Below are positions 9,032 through 18,172 of a DNA stretch of 64,000 nucleotides, piece by piece. The notes beneath the pieces are model-generated. The model ran no database searches, was not told where the DNA came from, and saw only the letters and a list, made by a program, of their open reading frames with translations. Source of the stretch: Proteiniclasticum ruminis DSM 24773 (GTDB lineage: Bacteria > Bacillota > Clostridia > Clostridiales > Clostridiaceae); the NCBI RefSeq assembly GCF_000701905.1, contig NZ_JNKC01000007.1, positions 1 to 64,000 of the forward strand. The letters are read 5' to 3'. Positions within the stretch are counted from its first letter, which is position 1. Every line of letters starts with the position of its first letter. A program made the position numbers and the translations under genes.

Positions 9032-9064
9032 ATTATGTCATCTAAAAAAATATTGGTAAACCAA
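9032..9064 (-). promoter_or_regulatory. Probable serC promoter with an overlapping palindrome
   Basis: On the minus strand TTTACC and CATAAT are 17 bp apart. The -35 sits inside the perfect palindrome TTGGTTTACCAA (9053-9064), a position suited to an operator. The upstream stretch to 9230 also holds an imperfect hairpin after orr (TTCGAGA / TCTCGAA, about 9184-9230) without a clear T-run. No T-box or riboswitch was recognised. Confidence 0.45.
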
Positions 9065-9230
9065 ATTTTGTTGTCCAAAAACAGTACATTTTTAATTTCA
9101 CAGAAAAGGGAATCCTATGAAAAAAAACTCTGAATATAACGTTGTAATCATTTTCACTCTACTGAATTGGTTCTTTTATTTTTTCGAGATTCACATTGGA
9201 ACCCATGGGGATCTCATTCTTTCTCGAAGC

Positions 9231-10343
9231 TCAAATGTCTTCCACCAGAAGAAGTTCCTCGTCTTCACCCAATAAATCATCCTCTATATATACTTTGTCC
9301 ACATAAGGGGAGGTCATGGCGTTCAGCATACCGCCATATTTCACATAAAACTTCACGATGTCTCCCACCTGATAGCCCGTAGGATCTTTGGAAAGATCCA
9401 GAATCAGATGATCTGAGCTTGCCCCGAGAATGCTGAGATTCTCATTCATGGGGATCAGGCCGGAAGGATCCACATCCTGTTTCCCAAGAGCCACGATGGC
9501 TCTTCTGATAATACCCCGGTCCTCATGCTTGGGCACATTGCCAAAAGCGTCTCTACCGATTTTTCCTTTGGGCACTGAAGGTTTATCCTTCAGCTCAATG
9601 ATTTGGGTCTTCAGGATGAAGGCATCCTCGCAGAGACCATCAAACCTTCTGCCAAATGCCGTTTCTTTTCCCAAAAGAATCACTTCTCCCAGCCTTAGAT
9701 TGTTGATGCCATCCGGGAATCCATTTTCCTCTTCCACCAGATACACGCTGGAAGAACTTCCTCCGGATATGATGTCCAGCGTCAGCTCATACTTCATGCG
9801 CATCTCTTCTGAAATGTCCACCAGTCTCTGCAGGGTGGTCTGTTCCGGAATAACGCCGCCAAAACAGGTGAGGTTCACACCAAATCCCCGAATCTCCACG
9901 CCCTCAATCTCTACGGCTTCCTTTACAAAAAGCCCTACTTTCTGGGAGCGGATGCCTTCTCTGTAATCTCCAAGATCCACCATGATGATGACTTTATGGA
10001 TGGTGCCCAGTTTTTTCGCTGCATCTCCCAAGGCTTTCAATGTCTCTATTTCGGAGTTCAGACTGTAGTCACTGTAACGTACCACATCTTCCGCCTCACT
10101 CATCATAGGCAGCCGGAGAAGCACTTTCTGTCTGGGAAGATCCTTCAGCTTCTTCAGGTTCTTAATTCTGGCATCGGCGATGTACTCCAATCCCCCGCGA
10201 AGCATAGCCTCCGCTATTCTGGGCTCTGCGGTGAATCCTTTGGTCACAGCCATGATGCTGATCCCATGGGGCTTGAAAATCTCATGGACTTTTCTTGCAT
10301 TGCTTTCTATCTTCTTTAAGTGTATTTCCATACATGGATACAT
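9231..10343 (-). CDS. orr: Ornithine racemase
   Basis: PLP-dependent racemase interconverting L- and D-ornithine, supplying D-ornithine to the aminomutase. Fold type III alanine-racemase N-domain protein of 370 residues with the PLP lysine in MAVTKGF (K35). I start at MYPCMEIHLKK, with GGGAG 10 bases upstream; earlier ATGs precede the homologous region. The ATG follows the stop of the preceding gene after one base (TAA-C-ATG), so translation is probably coupled. It occupies the terminal position expected from the C. sticklandii cluster, which makes ornithine the likely substrate. Confidence 0.9.
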   Translation of the reverse strand: MYPCMEIHLKKIESNARKVHEIFKPHGISIMAVTKGFTAEPRIAEAMLRGGLEYIADARIKNLKKLKDLPRQKVLLRLPMMSEAEDVVRYSDYSLNSEIETLKALGDAAKKLGTIHKVIIMVDLGDYREGIRSQKVGLFVKEAVEIEGVEIRGFGVNLTCFGGVIPEQTTLQRLVDISEEMRMKYELTLDIISGGSSSSVYLVEEENGFPDGINNLRLGEVILLGKETAFGRRFDGLCEDAFILKTQIIELKDKPSVPKGKIGRDAFGNVPKHEDRGIIRRAIVALGKQDVDPSGLIPMNENLSILGASSDHLILDLSKDPTGYQVGDIVKFYVKYGGMLNAMTSPYVDKVYIEDDLLGEDEELLLVEDI

Positions 10344-10344
10344 G

Positions 10345-11724
10345 TTATGCATTCTCCCTTCCATAAAGACCAAGACTCTCCAGCATGAGTTTTTTCGCAC
10401 TTTCTTTGTATTCTAGTGAAAGGACGCCCAGTGATGCCAGAAGATAGTCTCGATCCAGAAGCACTTCCGCTTCCTTCTTTGGAAAGAGTTTCTGCCCTCT
10501 TCCCTGTTCATGAATTCCAGCCAGAATTTTTTCTGTTCCCTGAAGTCTTGTCAGTGCACCGCCAGTTCCAATGATATACTTGATCTCCGTGAGATCTTTT
10601 CCTTCCGCCACAGATTTTCTTCCGGAGGATTCACCAAAAAGATTTCTCACAGCACCTGCATGCCGATCCACAGAAGTGTATACCGCCTCTTCAGTGAGGC
10701 GGAGAATGATGCGCTTCTCTTTCTCTGTCTTGGGGATGGGGGGAAGATTCAGAAGGTCCTCCTCTTCCACAGAAAGCTCCATCTTAAGCTTTTCCATACC
10801 GATTCTCTCCATAAGATTTTTCCGGTTCACATAGACACCCAAATCCCCTTCCACGGTTCTTTTGGCCTCAGGTTCCGGTGCCAGAAGGATTCTTGAAATC
10901 TCTTCCGAGCCCTGGGTCACTGAATGCACATCTGTGGTGGCTCCGCCCACATCAATGATCACCACATCGCCCAACACCTCTTTGAGGACCTTGGCGCTTT
11001 CCATCACCGCTCCTGGGGTTGGCAGGATTCTCCCAGAGACCAGCTCGTGAACTTTGTCCATGCCTTTTGCATGGATGATATGCTCCTCGAACACCTCCTG
11101 GATGACCTTTCTTGCAGGCTCCACAGACAGCACATCCACTTGAGGATATACATTATCGGTGATATAGACTTTCCCTGGATATCCTTGGAACAGCTCCATG
11201 ATGTCCTCTTGGTTGTCCACATTGCCTGCATAAACAATGGGCATGGAGAGCGGCAGCTGCGCAATCTTTTCCGCGTTATAAAGTGCTGTGTCCCGCTCTC
11301 CATGGTCCAGACCTCCTGCAATCATGAGAATGCTGGGCTCAAGCTCCTCAATCCTGCGAAGATCTGATGGCTTCAGCCTTCCTGATGTGACGAGCCTCAC
11401 AATGGCTCCTGCACCCAGGGCAGCTTCTTTGGAAGCCTTCACGGTCATATCGTGGACCAGTCCATGGACACTCATCTTCAGGCCTCCCGCCGCACTGGAG
11501 GTGGCGAGAAATTTTTCATAGGTCAGTTCATCCGTGCCCAGGCCCAGGTTCTTTTTCAGGTCCTCCATGGCAGAAAGGAGGCCTACAGTGACATCTCCTT
11601 CCTCTACTGTCGTGACGCCCTGACCCTGCCCAAGGAAAGAAGGTTCTTCTGTATGGATGCCTTGAAAGGCATTCACCACCGTAGTGGTGCTGCCGATTTC
11701 TGCCACCAGTACATCTACATGCAT
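10345..11724 (-). CDS. MutL-like ATPase of the ornithine aminomutase cluster (GlmL/Or-4 family)
   Basis: A 459-residue protein of the glutamate mutase MutL family, unrelated to mismatch-repair MutL. It shows the ASKHA/actin-type ATPase signatures LVAEIGSTTTVVNAF (phosphate 1) and VVIIDVGGATTDVHS (phosphate 2), plus IGTGGALTRL near the C-terminus. Such genes accompany B12-dependent carbon-skeleton and amino mutases and are presumed reactivating chaperones that exchange damaged cobalamin; that role is inferred from family. It lies 21 bases after oraE and touches orr, matching the conserved order. GGAGG stands 6 bases before the ATG. Confidence 0.9.
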   Translation of the reverse strand: MHVDVLVAEIGSTTTVVNAFQGIHTEEPSFLGQGQGVTTVEEGDVTVGLLSAMEDLKKNLGLGTDELTYEKFLATSSAAGGLKMSVHGLVHDMTVKASKEAALGAGAIVRLVTSGRLKPSDLRRIEELEPSILMIAGGLDHGERDTALYNAEKIAQLPLSMPIVYAGNVDNQEDIMELFQGYPGKVYITDNVYPQVDVLSVEPARKVIQEVFEEHIIHAKGMDKVHELVSGRILPTPGAVMESAKVLKEVLGDVVIIDVGGATTDVHSVTQGSEEISRILLAPEPEAKRTVEGDLGVYVNRKNLMERIGMEKLKMELSVEEEDLLNLPPIPKTEKEKRIILRLTEEAVYTSVDRHAGAVRNLFGESSGRKSVAEGKDLTEIKYIIGTGGALTRLQGTEKILAGIHEQGRGQKLFPKKEAEVLLDRDYLLASLGVLSLEYKESAKKLMLESLGLYGRENA

Positions 11725-11745
11725 CTACTTCCTCCTCCTTTTCCC

Positions 11746-13944
11746 TTAGTCTTTTCCACGCATCTCTCTTCTCTTTTTGACCAGGAAGGTAGCCACATGG
11801 GCACCCTTGGTGCCTCGGCCAAAGCCCATATCAAGGCCAGACTCCACTGCCAGCTCCTGAATGATCTGGGTGCCTCCTCCCAGAATGATGAGCTTGTCCC
11901 GGACACCCTTTTCAATGGCCGTATCACAGAGTTTCTTCAGGTTTTTATAATGTATGTTGTCATGGCTGATGATGGTGCTTGCAAGGATCGCTTCCGCATT
12001 GGACTCTATGGCCGCATCCACAAGCTTTTCCACTGGTACGGAGGTGCCGAGATAGATGCTTTCAATGCCGTACTTCTCGATACCGCCATGCTTGATGTCA
12101 ATGATTTCTCGCAGCCCTACAGAGTGCTCGTCGTTTCCTAAGGTTCCGGCTACAATCTTCATGGGATACGACTCAATGTCCTTTCGGATCTCCTCATCAC
12201 TTAAAATCTCTGGTTTCTTCTGAATGGTCAGGTCTTTGGCATTTAAAGAGAAGGGAACTCTTCCTTTGATCTCCACTAAAGTGCCCTCTGCTTCCTGAAG
12301 CACTTCCTTATGGACCACTTCCACATCCAGAAGCCCCATTTTCTTGCCGATTTCAACGGCAGCGGCCTCTGCGGTCATTTCATCCACAGGAAGCATCATG
12401 GTCTGCAAGATTACGCCATCTCCAGCCCATTCCACTTCGGGTTTTATATGTTCTCTTGTGAAGTACTTTCTGTTTTCTTCTAGTCTCTTCTCTACATTAT
12501 CCTCTGGGTCCAGCTCATCAATATAAACAATCTTCTCCCGGATCTCCAAGGTGTCTCCACCAATGGCATCGGAGGCTTTTTCAAGGCCTTCCGGTACGTT
12601 GTTGTATCCGAAGAAGGCGCTGACTGGTGCAAAATAGTCTTCCTCTTTCTCAAAGACAGTGTCTGCCGCTAGGCCTCCATCCATTTTTCTCACAATGCCG
12701 TCTCCATTTCTCTCCGGATAGTATCCGGAATCCACGAAGAATCCATCTTCTACGGCTTTGAAATATCCGCCGGCCTCCAGAATCTCTTCCATAAAGAGCA
12801 CCGCTCTTTCTTTAATTTCCCGGACCTTTTCTGGAAGGAAGCCTTCTTTTTTCAGCTCCACCATGGCTAGAAGCCCATCCATTCCCTGGAACGCCTGCTT
12901 GGCTGTAGAGATGGCGGCGATGTTGTTGTAGTTCCAAGGCACATTTCTTCCCTCATCCGGTGTGATGGTGGACTGGATGTCTGCACCGGTCAGCTCTGAA
13001 ATGAGAAGATTCAGCACATGGGTCACCGTGGCTTCTCTGGTGTCAGACTCCATATATTTTGTATTCTGCTGCGCTCTCATGCGGTACTCGGAAAAAAATT
13101 CCCGAAGCGCTACCGCATAGGGCAGATCCAGTGTCAGTGATGGAGCAGGCGGCGCCGTGGGCGGTACCGTACTGAGGCAGATGTTCTCTTTCTTCATTCC
13201 AGATTTCACTGAAAATACGGAATTCAGGCCATGCTGTACCATGAGCTCTGGAAGCACCTTATAGGCTTCTCTTGCCGTGGCGTTGGCATTATGGGCACCA
13301 TCAATCTGAGCCATATCAGCAAAGGCCATGATGGATTTTGCATATCCCGCATCCACAAAGGACCGGATCATATTGATGTTTCTATAGAGCACATTGTACT
13401 GAGGATCCTGATGGGCACCGTTGACTCCTTCTTCTGCAAACATCACCGCAATTTCAGGACCTGCCACACCAGACACATAGGAATGGTAGTTGATTTCTCT
13501 TCCCACTTCCTCTTCAATAAGATCCAAAGCTTTTCTCTGGGCTCTTACCTGCTTTCTAGTGATGGGAATGCCGCCGATGCCCTGGGGGGTTCCTTCGATG
13601 AGGCCATCATAGTGGCTCTGGCCGGCAGTACGGATGACCATAATATGATCTGCGCCATGCCAGGCGGCCATTCTCATTCTTCGGATGTCATCCTCAAAAC
13701 GCCCGGAGGCGATTTCTGTTGTGATTACAGGTCTTGGCTGTGGGTCGATGTTTCCGAAATACTTTGCAGAGGGCAGGCTCTCACTTTGCGCAAGAGGTTT
13801 ACTCATCTCCTGATAGGTGAACTCACCCATCTTCAGGTTTTCCACAGGCTCTCTCCAGTGCCATCCCCGTCTTTTGGGCACATAGTGCTGAAGATCCTTC
13901 AGAATTTCTTCCACATGGAGTTTCTCATTCTTCACAAGCTTCAT
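11746..13944 (-). CDS. oraE: D-ornithine 4,5-aminomutase, large subunit
   Basis: Adenosylcobalamin- and PLP-dependent enzyme moving the 5-amino group of D-ornithine to C4, giving 2,4-diaminopentanoate. The 732-residue length fits OraE. The C-terminal Rossmann domain has the base-off B12 motif DxHxxG at D605-H607-G610, and K618 lies 11 residues after that His, matching the His618/Lys629 spacing of the C. sticklandii enzyme, in which the lysine binds PLP. The central TIM barrel includes PEIAVMFAEEGVNGAHQDPQ. GGGGGA precedes the ATG, which overlaps the oraS stop (ATGA), as expected for subunits made together. Confidence 0.97.
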   Translation of the reverse strand: MKLVKNEKLHVEEILKDLQHYVPKRRGWHWREPVENLKMGEFTYQEMSKPLAQSESLPSAKYFGNIDPQPRPVITTEIASGRFEDDIRRMRMAAWHGADHIMVIRTAGQSHYDGLIEGTPQGIGGIPITRKQVRAQRKALDLIEEEVGREINYHSYVSGVAGPEIAVMFAEEGVNGAHQDPQYNVLYRNINMIRSFVDAGYAKSIMAFADMAQIDGAHNANATAREAYKVLPELMVQHGLNSVFSVKSGMKKENICLSTVPPTAPPAPSLTLDLPYAVALREFFSEYRMRAQQNTKYMESDTREATVTHVLNLLISELTGADIQSTITPDEGRNVPWNYNNIAAISTAKQAFQGMDGLLAMVELKKEGFLPEKVREIKERAVLFMEEILEAGGYFKAVEDGFFVDSGYYPERNGDGIVRKMDGGLAADTVFEKEEDYFAPVSAFFGYNNVPEGLEKASDAIGGDTLEIREKIVYIDELDPEDNVEKRLEENRKYFTREHIKPEVEWAGDGVILQTMMLPVDEMTAEAAAVEIGKKMGLLDVEVVHKEVLQEAEGTLVEIKGRVPFSLNAKDLTIQKKPEILSDEEIRKDIESYPMKIVAGTLGNDEHSVGLREIIDIKHGGIEKYGIESIYLGTSVPVEKLVDAAIESNAEAILASTIISHDNIHYKNLKKLCDTAIEKGVRDKLIILGGGTQIIQELAVESGLDMGFGRGTKGAHVATFLVKKRREMRGKD

Positions 13945-14312
13945 CTTCTGTCCCCCTTAAACACTTCTTTCGCAATATCCAGATGCTTTCCTTCTGCCAT
14001 CTCTCTGCCTACAGAAAGATAGTCTCTCTTCAGTCTCTCCGACACCTTCAGCACCACATTTCCTGCACCTTTTCCCATGAGTCCGAGGTCCAGTACGTGG
14101 TTCACAAGATCCATGGCCTCCAGGCTGGAGAACCCCATTCTAAGAAGCACAGACCGCTCCACGGAAGGGGTGGTGCTTTTCTTGGAAAGCTCGATCATAG
14201 GGTCCACGATCTTCTCCGCCAGTGAGAAAAACCTTCTTTTCAGCTCCTCATCACTGAGTCCTTCCAGATGCTTTCTCCTCTCCATATAGTCATCGGTTCT
14301 TTTCATCGCCAT
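13941..14312 (-). CDS. oraS: D-ornithine 4,5-aminomutase, small subunit
   Basis: Partner subunit (123 residues, family length) of OraE in the alpha2beta2 aminomutase. It is recognised by size, composition (KRTDDYMERRKHLEGLSDEE; SVERSVLLRMGFSSLEAMDL) and invariant position directly before oraE, with which it shares 4 bases. AGGAGAAAAATAT precedes the ATG. The gap to ortB is only 22 bases. Confidence 0.95.
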   Translation of the reverse strand: MAMKRTDDYMERRKHLEGLSDEELKRRFFSLAEKIVDPMIELSKKSTTPSVERSVLLRMGFSSLEAMDLVNHVLDLGLMGKGAGNVVLKVSERLKRDYLSVGREMAEGKHLDIAKEVFKGDRR

Positions 14313-14334
14313 ATATTTTTCTCCTATCTTTACG

Positions 14335-15759
14335 CTAAATTACCAGGGTGCATCCAAGCAGCTGAAGCTCCAGCTTCACAAACTCATAGGAAGTCCTGGT
14401 CTCCTCCATGAGATAAAAAATGTCCAGTTCAGTGACCCGCTCAATTTTCTTAGCGGCCACATAGTTTTTAATGAGGGATTTTTTCAGTTTTTCCATACTC
14501 ACTGGACGAAGATGAATGTCTTCTGGTCCTCTAGGCAAGATGATATTCTTTCCAGGCACCTCTTCTTCCGGATCTCCGAAAAAGAGGTCTATGCCCCGCT
14601 CCTTGGCAAAGGAAAGCTGAGAAAGAGGATGCTTTCCAGCTCCAGTGTACTCTGTCTCCTGCACCACCAGAATATCCGTCTCCTTCATTTCTCTTGCCAT
14701 GGCAAAGGCTGCTGTTAAAGAGGTATTTCCTGCAGGTCCGCGTTCCATCCCTTCCAGCTGGGCCAGCGCTTCCGTCATATAAAACACTTCTCCCTGCTTT
14801 ACCAGGTAGTATTCATCCATATATCGGAGGGGTCTTGCAGCGCTTCTTGGCACATCGGACCGGTCCGGGAAGGTGGTGAAAGGCATGCCAAATCCTGTAT
14901 GCCCCGTGGTGAAGGACTTTTTATTGAAATCCACATCCGAAGCCATATGAAGACCGGTAAGGTCCACACTGACGCCAACAACCTGTGTATCCTTCGCACC
15001 TCTTGCTTTAAGACCTCTTGCAGTTCCCGTAAGGTTTCCTCCGCCGGCATGGGTGGCCAGAACCACTTCCGGATATTTTCCGTACTTTTCGTAGACCTCT
15101 TCTGCAATCTCATAGCCCAGGGTCTCCACCCCACGGATCCCGAAGGAGGAGTATAAAGAGGCATTGAAATACCCTGTCTCCTCCAGAATGGAGAGGAAGG
15201 TGTAGAAAAGTTCCGGTCCTACGGTGAGTGAGATGACCTCTGCACCCAAAGCTTCACATTTTCTTCTTTTCTCCAGAATTTCCGGCTGGCCGATGCCTTG
15301 GGAGTCATAACACTCTTGAACCACAATACACTTGAGGCCTAGCTTTGCGGCTTGAGAGGCTACTGCGGCACCATAATTTCCTGAGGTTGCCGTGACTACG
15401 CCTTTATAACCCAGCTTCTTTGCCATGTAGACGGACAAAGAGGCTCTTCGGTCTTTGTAGCTGCCTGAAGGGTTGGAGGCTTCATCTTTAACGAAAATTC
15501 TCGCACCATATCCTTCTTTGGAGAATTTTCTCGCCAAGGCTGTAAGATTCTTCAGCTCCACCAGTGGCGTATGCCCTACCGAAACCTCCTCCTGAATTTT
15601 CCTCACTTCGTCTATAGAAACATCCACATCCTCCATCATAGAATCATAGTCAAAAGCCAGCTGGGACAGTTCATATTTTTCGTAGTCCACGCCCAGGGCA
15701 GTTTTCATGATCTCATTTTTTCGGGCCATGACCGCTTCGTAGCTCATGTCTCTATTCAT
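14335..15759 (-). CDS. ortB: 2-amino-4-ketopentanoate thiolase, beta subunit
   Basis: With OrtA it cleaves 2-amino-4-oxopentanoate with CoA to alanine and acetyl-CoA. It is a 474-residue PLP fold type II protein resembling threonine synthase: the Schiff-base lysine is in SNPSGSYKDRR (K102), the phosphate-binding glycine loop in ATHAGGGNLTG, and a Ser/Asn/Gly loop in TATSGNYGAA. The start ATG has GGAGG 5 bases upstream and overlaps the end of ortA by 8 bases. Assignment to the ornithine pathway rests on family and on cluster order. Confidence 0.94.
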   Translation of the reverse strand: MNRDMSYEAVMARKNEIMKTALGVDYEKYELSQLAFDYDSMMEDVDVSIDEVRKIQEEVSVGHTPLVELKNLTALARKFSKEGYGARIFVKDEASNPSGSYKDRRASLSVYMAKKLGYKGVVTATSGNYGAAVASQAAKLGLKCIVVQECYDSQGIGQPEILEKRRKCEALGAEVISLTVGPELFYTFLSILEETGYFNASLYSSFGIRGVETLGYEIAEEVYEKYGKYPEVVLATHAGGGNLTGTARGLKARGAKDTQVVGVSVDLTGLHMASDVDFNKKSFTTGHTGFGMPFTTFPDRSDVPRSAARPLRYMDEYYLVKQGEVFYMTEALAQLEGMERGPAGNTSLTAAFAMAREMKETDILVVQETEYTGAGKHPLSQLSFAKERGIDLFFGDPEEEVPGKNIILPRGPEDIHLRPVSMEKLKKSLIKNYVAAKKIERVTELDIFYLMEETRTSYEFVKLELQLLGCTLVI

Positions 15760-16051
15760 GATCCACCTCCAGCATTTTTCTTAAGTCTCTGCCGATGGCA
15801 AGAAGCTCCGGTATGAAGGTCTCTCCATAGGTATGGCTGTAGGTGGGGTTTTCAGAAAGAAGGGTTCCTTCTACAATTCTCCCTGTAAGAGTTTCTATCT
15901 TCACCCGGCTGCCTGCCTCTGCTTCTTCCAGAAGATACCCCTTCATCCGCATTTCCAGCGGCACTTTCTTCGTTTCCTCAGGAATCATTCCTGTACGCTC
16001 TTCCGGCTTTAGTATGATGTCATGGATTTCCACCCATGTTCCTTTTTTCAT
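15752..16051 (-). CDS. ortA: 2-amino-4-ketopentanoate thiolase, alpha subunit
   Basis: Small subunit (about 99 residues) of the thiolase, with typical sequence (GTWVEIHDIILKPEERTGMI; PLEMRMKGYLLEEAEAGSRV; NPTYSHTYGETFIPEL). Two ATGs six bases apart are possible. I prefer the second because AAGGAA then stands at a workable distance; the first would add Met-Asp. Its 3' end overlaps ortB by 8 bases and ord ends 10-17 bases upstream. Confidence 0.9.
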   Translation of the reverse strand: MKKGTWVEIHDIILKPEERTGMIPEETKKVPLEMRMKGYLLEEAEAGSRVKIETLTGRIVEGTLLSENPTYSHTYGETFIPELLAIGRDLRKMLEVDHE

Positions 16052-16067
16052 ATCCATTTCCTTCTTT

Positions 16068-17099
16068 CTATCTCAAATGGTTTGTGAAATCATCCATGAT
16101 GGCATGGGTCACAGGCAGATCCGCCATGGTGAGAAGTCCGCTTCTTGCGTTCAGCACATGGGGAATCACATTGACGGCTGCTGCAATGGTGCCGATGCCT
16201 CCAGGCACTTCTGGTTTGATCACCATGGATACGTCAGGATCTCCATGGATTTCTATGTAGTCTCCTGTTTCGATCTGCTCAAGATCTGGACGCACCTGCT
16301 GAGGATGCTCCAAGGTAATCACAGGTTTTCCGTCTTTCAGGGCCACGGCGGTGTGGTTGCATCCTGCTACCATACCGGCCTTGACAAAGACATCCTTGGT
16401 CTTGCGGTCCACAGTGGTCATAATAGGCTCTCTGGACTGCACGATTTCATCATAAGTCAGGCCTATGGACTTTGCGATCATGGGGATGGACTGCAAAAAT
16501 CCCACATGGCCATAAACAGATCCGTCTTCGACCCCTTTCAGGAACGCTTCCTTGCTGAGCCCTACGCCCTGCTCTTCCATGACCGTCTTTCCAAAAGGAG
16601 ACAGGTCATTCACACGTCTTGCATAGATGTGGTCCACTCTTCGAACCCCTAAGGAAAGCTGAAGGATTAAAGTATCCAGCACAAAGCCAGGATTGACGCC
16701 CGTACCCAGTACTGTGACGCCAGCTTCTTTGGCCATTTCATCAATTTCCTTGGAAAGCTCCGGTTCTGTCACAAAAGGAAAAGCCATTTCCTCCGCGATG
16801 GTCACCACCTGAATGTTTTTCTTTGTAAGGAGCCTGATTTCTTCAACCACACCTCTCACAAAGGAGTGGATGGCCAGGATGCAAAGGTCTGGCTTCACCA
16901 GATCAAGAAGCGCGTCCGGATCGTTCATCACCGGAATCCCAAGCTCTTCTTTTCCCAGGAAACTGCCCAGATCCACCGTATCTTCCACTCTTTTTTCAAT
17001 GGCCCCCACCACTTCGATGCCTTCCTTGGCAAAAAGCATGTCCACCATACCTCTGCCCATATTCCCGAGACCCCACTGAACCACTCTGATTTTATTCAT
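16068..17099 (-). CDS. ord: 2,4-diaminopentanoate dehydrogenase
   Basis: NAD(P)-dependent oxidative deamination of 2,4-diaminopentanoate to 2-amino-4-oxopentanoate. The 343-residue protein has an N-terminal Rossmann motif (VVQWGLGNMGRGMVD), a dihydrodipicolinate-reductase-like layout (GTGVNPGFVLDTL) and the family tail ARSGLLTMADLPVTHAIMDD. The start at MNKIRVVQWG has GGGAGG 7 bases upstream; the ORF could extend 12 codons but without support. It is the promoter-proximal gene of the ord-ortA-ortB-oraS-oraE-mutL-orr operon. Confidence 0.96.
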   Translation of the reverse strand: MNKIRVVQWGLGNMGRGMVDMLFAKEGIEVVGAIEKRVEDTVDLGSFLGKEELGIPVMNDPDALLDLVKPDLCILAIHSFVRGVVEEIRLLTKKNIQVVTIAEEMAFPFVTEPELSKEIDEMAKEAGVTVLGTGVNPGFVLDTLILQLSLGVRRVDHIYARRVNDLSPFGKTVMEEQGVGLSKEAFLKGVEDGSVYGHVGFLQSIPMIAKSIGLTYDEIVQSREPIMTTVDRKTKDVFVKAGMVAGCNHTAVALKDGKPVITLEHPQQVRPDLEQIETGDYIEIHGDPDVSMVIKPEVPGGIGTIAAAVNVIPHVLNARSGLLTMADLPVTHAIMDDFTNHLR

Positions 17100-17146
17100 G
17101 ATTATTCCTCCCTCATGCAGGATTTCATTGCACATCAGTTAAGAAT

Positions 17147-17168
17147 GTGGAGTTCACAGGAACTCCAC
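17147..17168 (-). promoter_or_regulatory. Leader hairpin of the ornithine operon
   Basis: Perfect 8-bp inverted repeat GTGGAGTT / AACTCCAC with a 6-base loop, 48-69 bases before the ord ATG. It lies in the untranslated leader or is an operator; no T-run follows, so it is not a plain terminator. The rest of the 17100-17482 divergent gap is very AT-rich (with TTAATA-4-TATTAA) and contains no gene. No confident -35/-10 pair for ord was found. Confidence 0.45.
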
Positions 17169-17482
17169 GATGATTTCAATTTATATTTATGTATTGTTAT
17201 GAATTAATATCATTATTAACTATGTGATATACCGTTTATGCAATGTAAACCTTTTTATTCATCTAATTATAGAATAACAAATTAAAGCTCCTTTTGTAAC
17301 CCCCCTGTGCACATATCTGGTCTATGTTCCACAGGAGAAGGAGATGTTCTGTTCCATCCCCACCATGCTCTAACACACTTTGAAACATTTAGAAAATGGA
17401 CAGATATTTTTAAGCAAAAGGTCACCACTGTAAAGGTTTTTTCCAGTACAATGAGAATACTAAAGATAAAAAGGAGAATCCC

Positions 17483-18145
17483 ATGGAGATTTCAGAACTC
17501 ATCCGTTTTTTCACAAAACTGGATACGCATATTACGGATCTAATTGAATACTTTGGTATTGGAGCTTACCTGATCCTGTTTTTCATCATTTTTCTGGAAA
17601 CAGGCGCAGTGATTCTGGCCATCCTGCCTGGGGACTCTTTGCTTGTGGGCGCTGGCGCCTTTGCCTCAACAGATGACCTCAATGTGGTTGCGCTGCTGGT
17701 GGGCTTTTATGTAGCCACGCTCCTTGGAGATATGCTGAACTTCAAGATTGGTAAGTACTTGGGGGAAAAGTACCATAGAAGCCGTTTTGAAGACCGGTCT
17801 CTTTTCAAATTCATCAACAAAGAGAATTTTGACAAGGTGCATCACTTCTTCACCCACAAGGGTAGAAGAGCATTCCTCATTTCAAGATTTATCCCCGTTG
17901 CCAGGACCCTTACTCCTTTCATCGCAGGATTTACCAATGTAAACTTCCTGGATATCTCCTTCTTCATGTTCATTGGAAATGCCATGTGGACTGTTCTCTA
18001 TGTCATGATCGGATTCTTTGTGGGCAATATGGAATTTCTGGAAGGAAACTTCATGTATCTTATGATGGTTGTTTTTCTCATCTCCATGATTCCAGCTGGT
18101 ATCTTCTTCTTCCGAAGCAGATTTCTGAAGAAAGAGAATCTATGA
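17483..18145 (+). CDS. DedA family membrane protein
   Basis: A 220-residue polytopic membrane protein of the DedA/SNARE-associated family (undecaprenyl-phosphate or lipid flippase-like). Diagnostic features are the E/G-rich first re-entrant segment (FIIFLETGAVILAILPGDSL), the internal FMIGKYLGEKYH-like loop (KIGKYLGEKYHRSRFE) and the RFIPVARTLTPFIAG arginine motif. AAGGAGAATCCC precedes the ATG. It stands alone, divergent from ord and convergent with the sugar operon, and ends at a strong terminator. The substrate cannot be told from sequence. Confidence 0.9.
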   Translation: MEISELIRFFTKLDTHITDLIEYFGIGAYLILFFIIFLETGAVILAILPGDSLLVGAGAFASTDDLNVVALLVGFYVATLLGDMLNFKIGKYLGEKYHRSRFEDRSLFKFINKENFDKVHHFFTHKGRRAFLISRFIPVARTLTPFIAGFTNVNFLDISFFMFIGNAMWTVLYVMIGFFVGNMEFLEGNFMYLMMVVFLISMIPAGIFFFRSRFLKKENL

Positions 18146-18172
18146 AAAAAATAAAAAGTTAAATATAAAAGC

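Noticed and set aside
9184-9230. Inverted repeat TTCGAGA/TCTCGAA after orr
   Set aside because: No T run on the minus strand and an irregular stem; insufficient for a terminator call.
13231-14022. 263-codon ORF antisense to oraE/oraS
   Set aside because: It lies opposite two strongly supported genes, has no ribosome site and no recognisable protein family; it reflects codon bias of the other strand.
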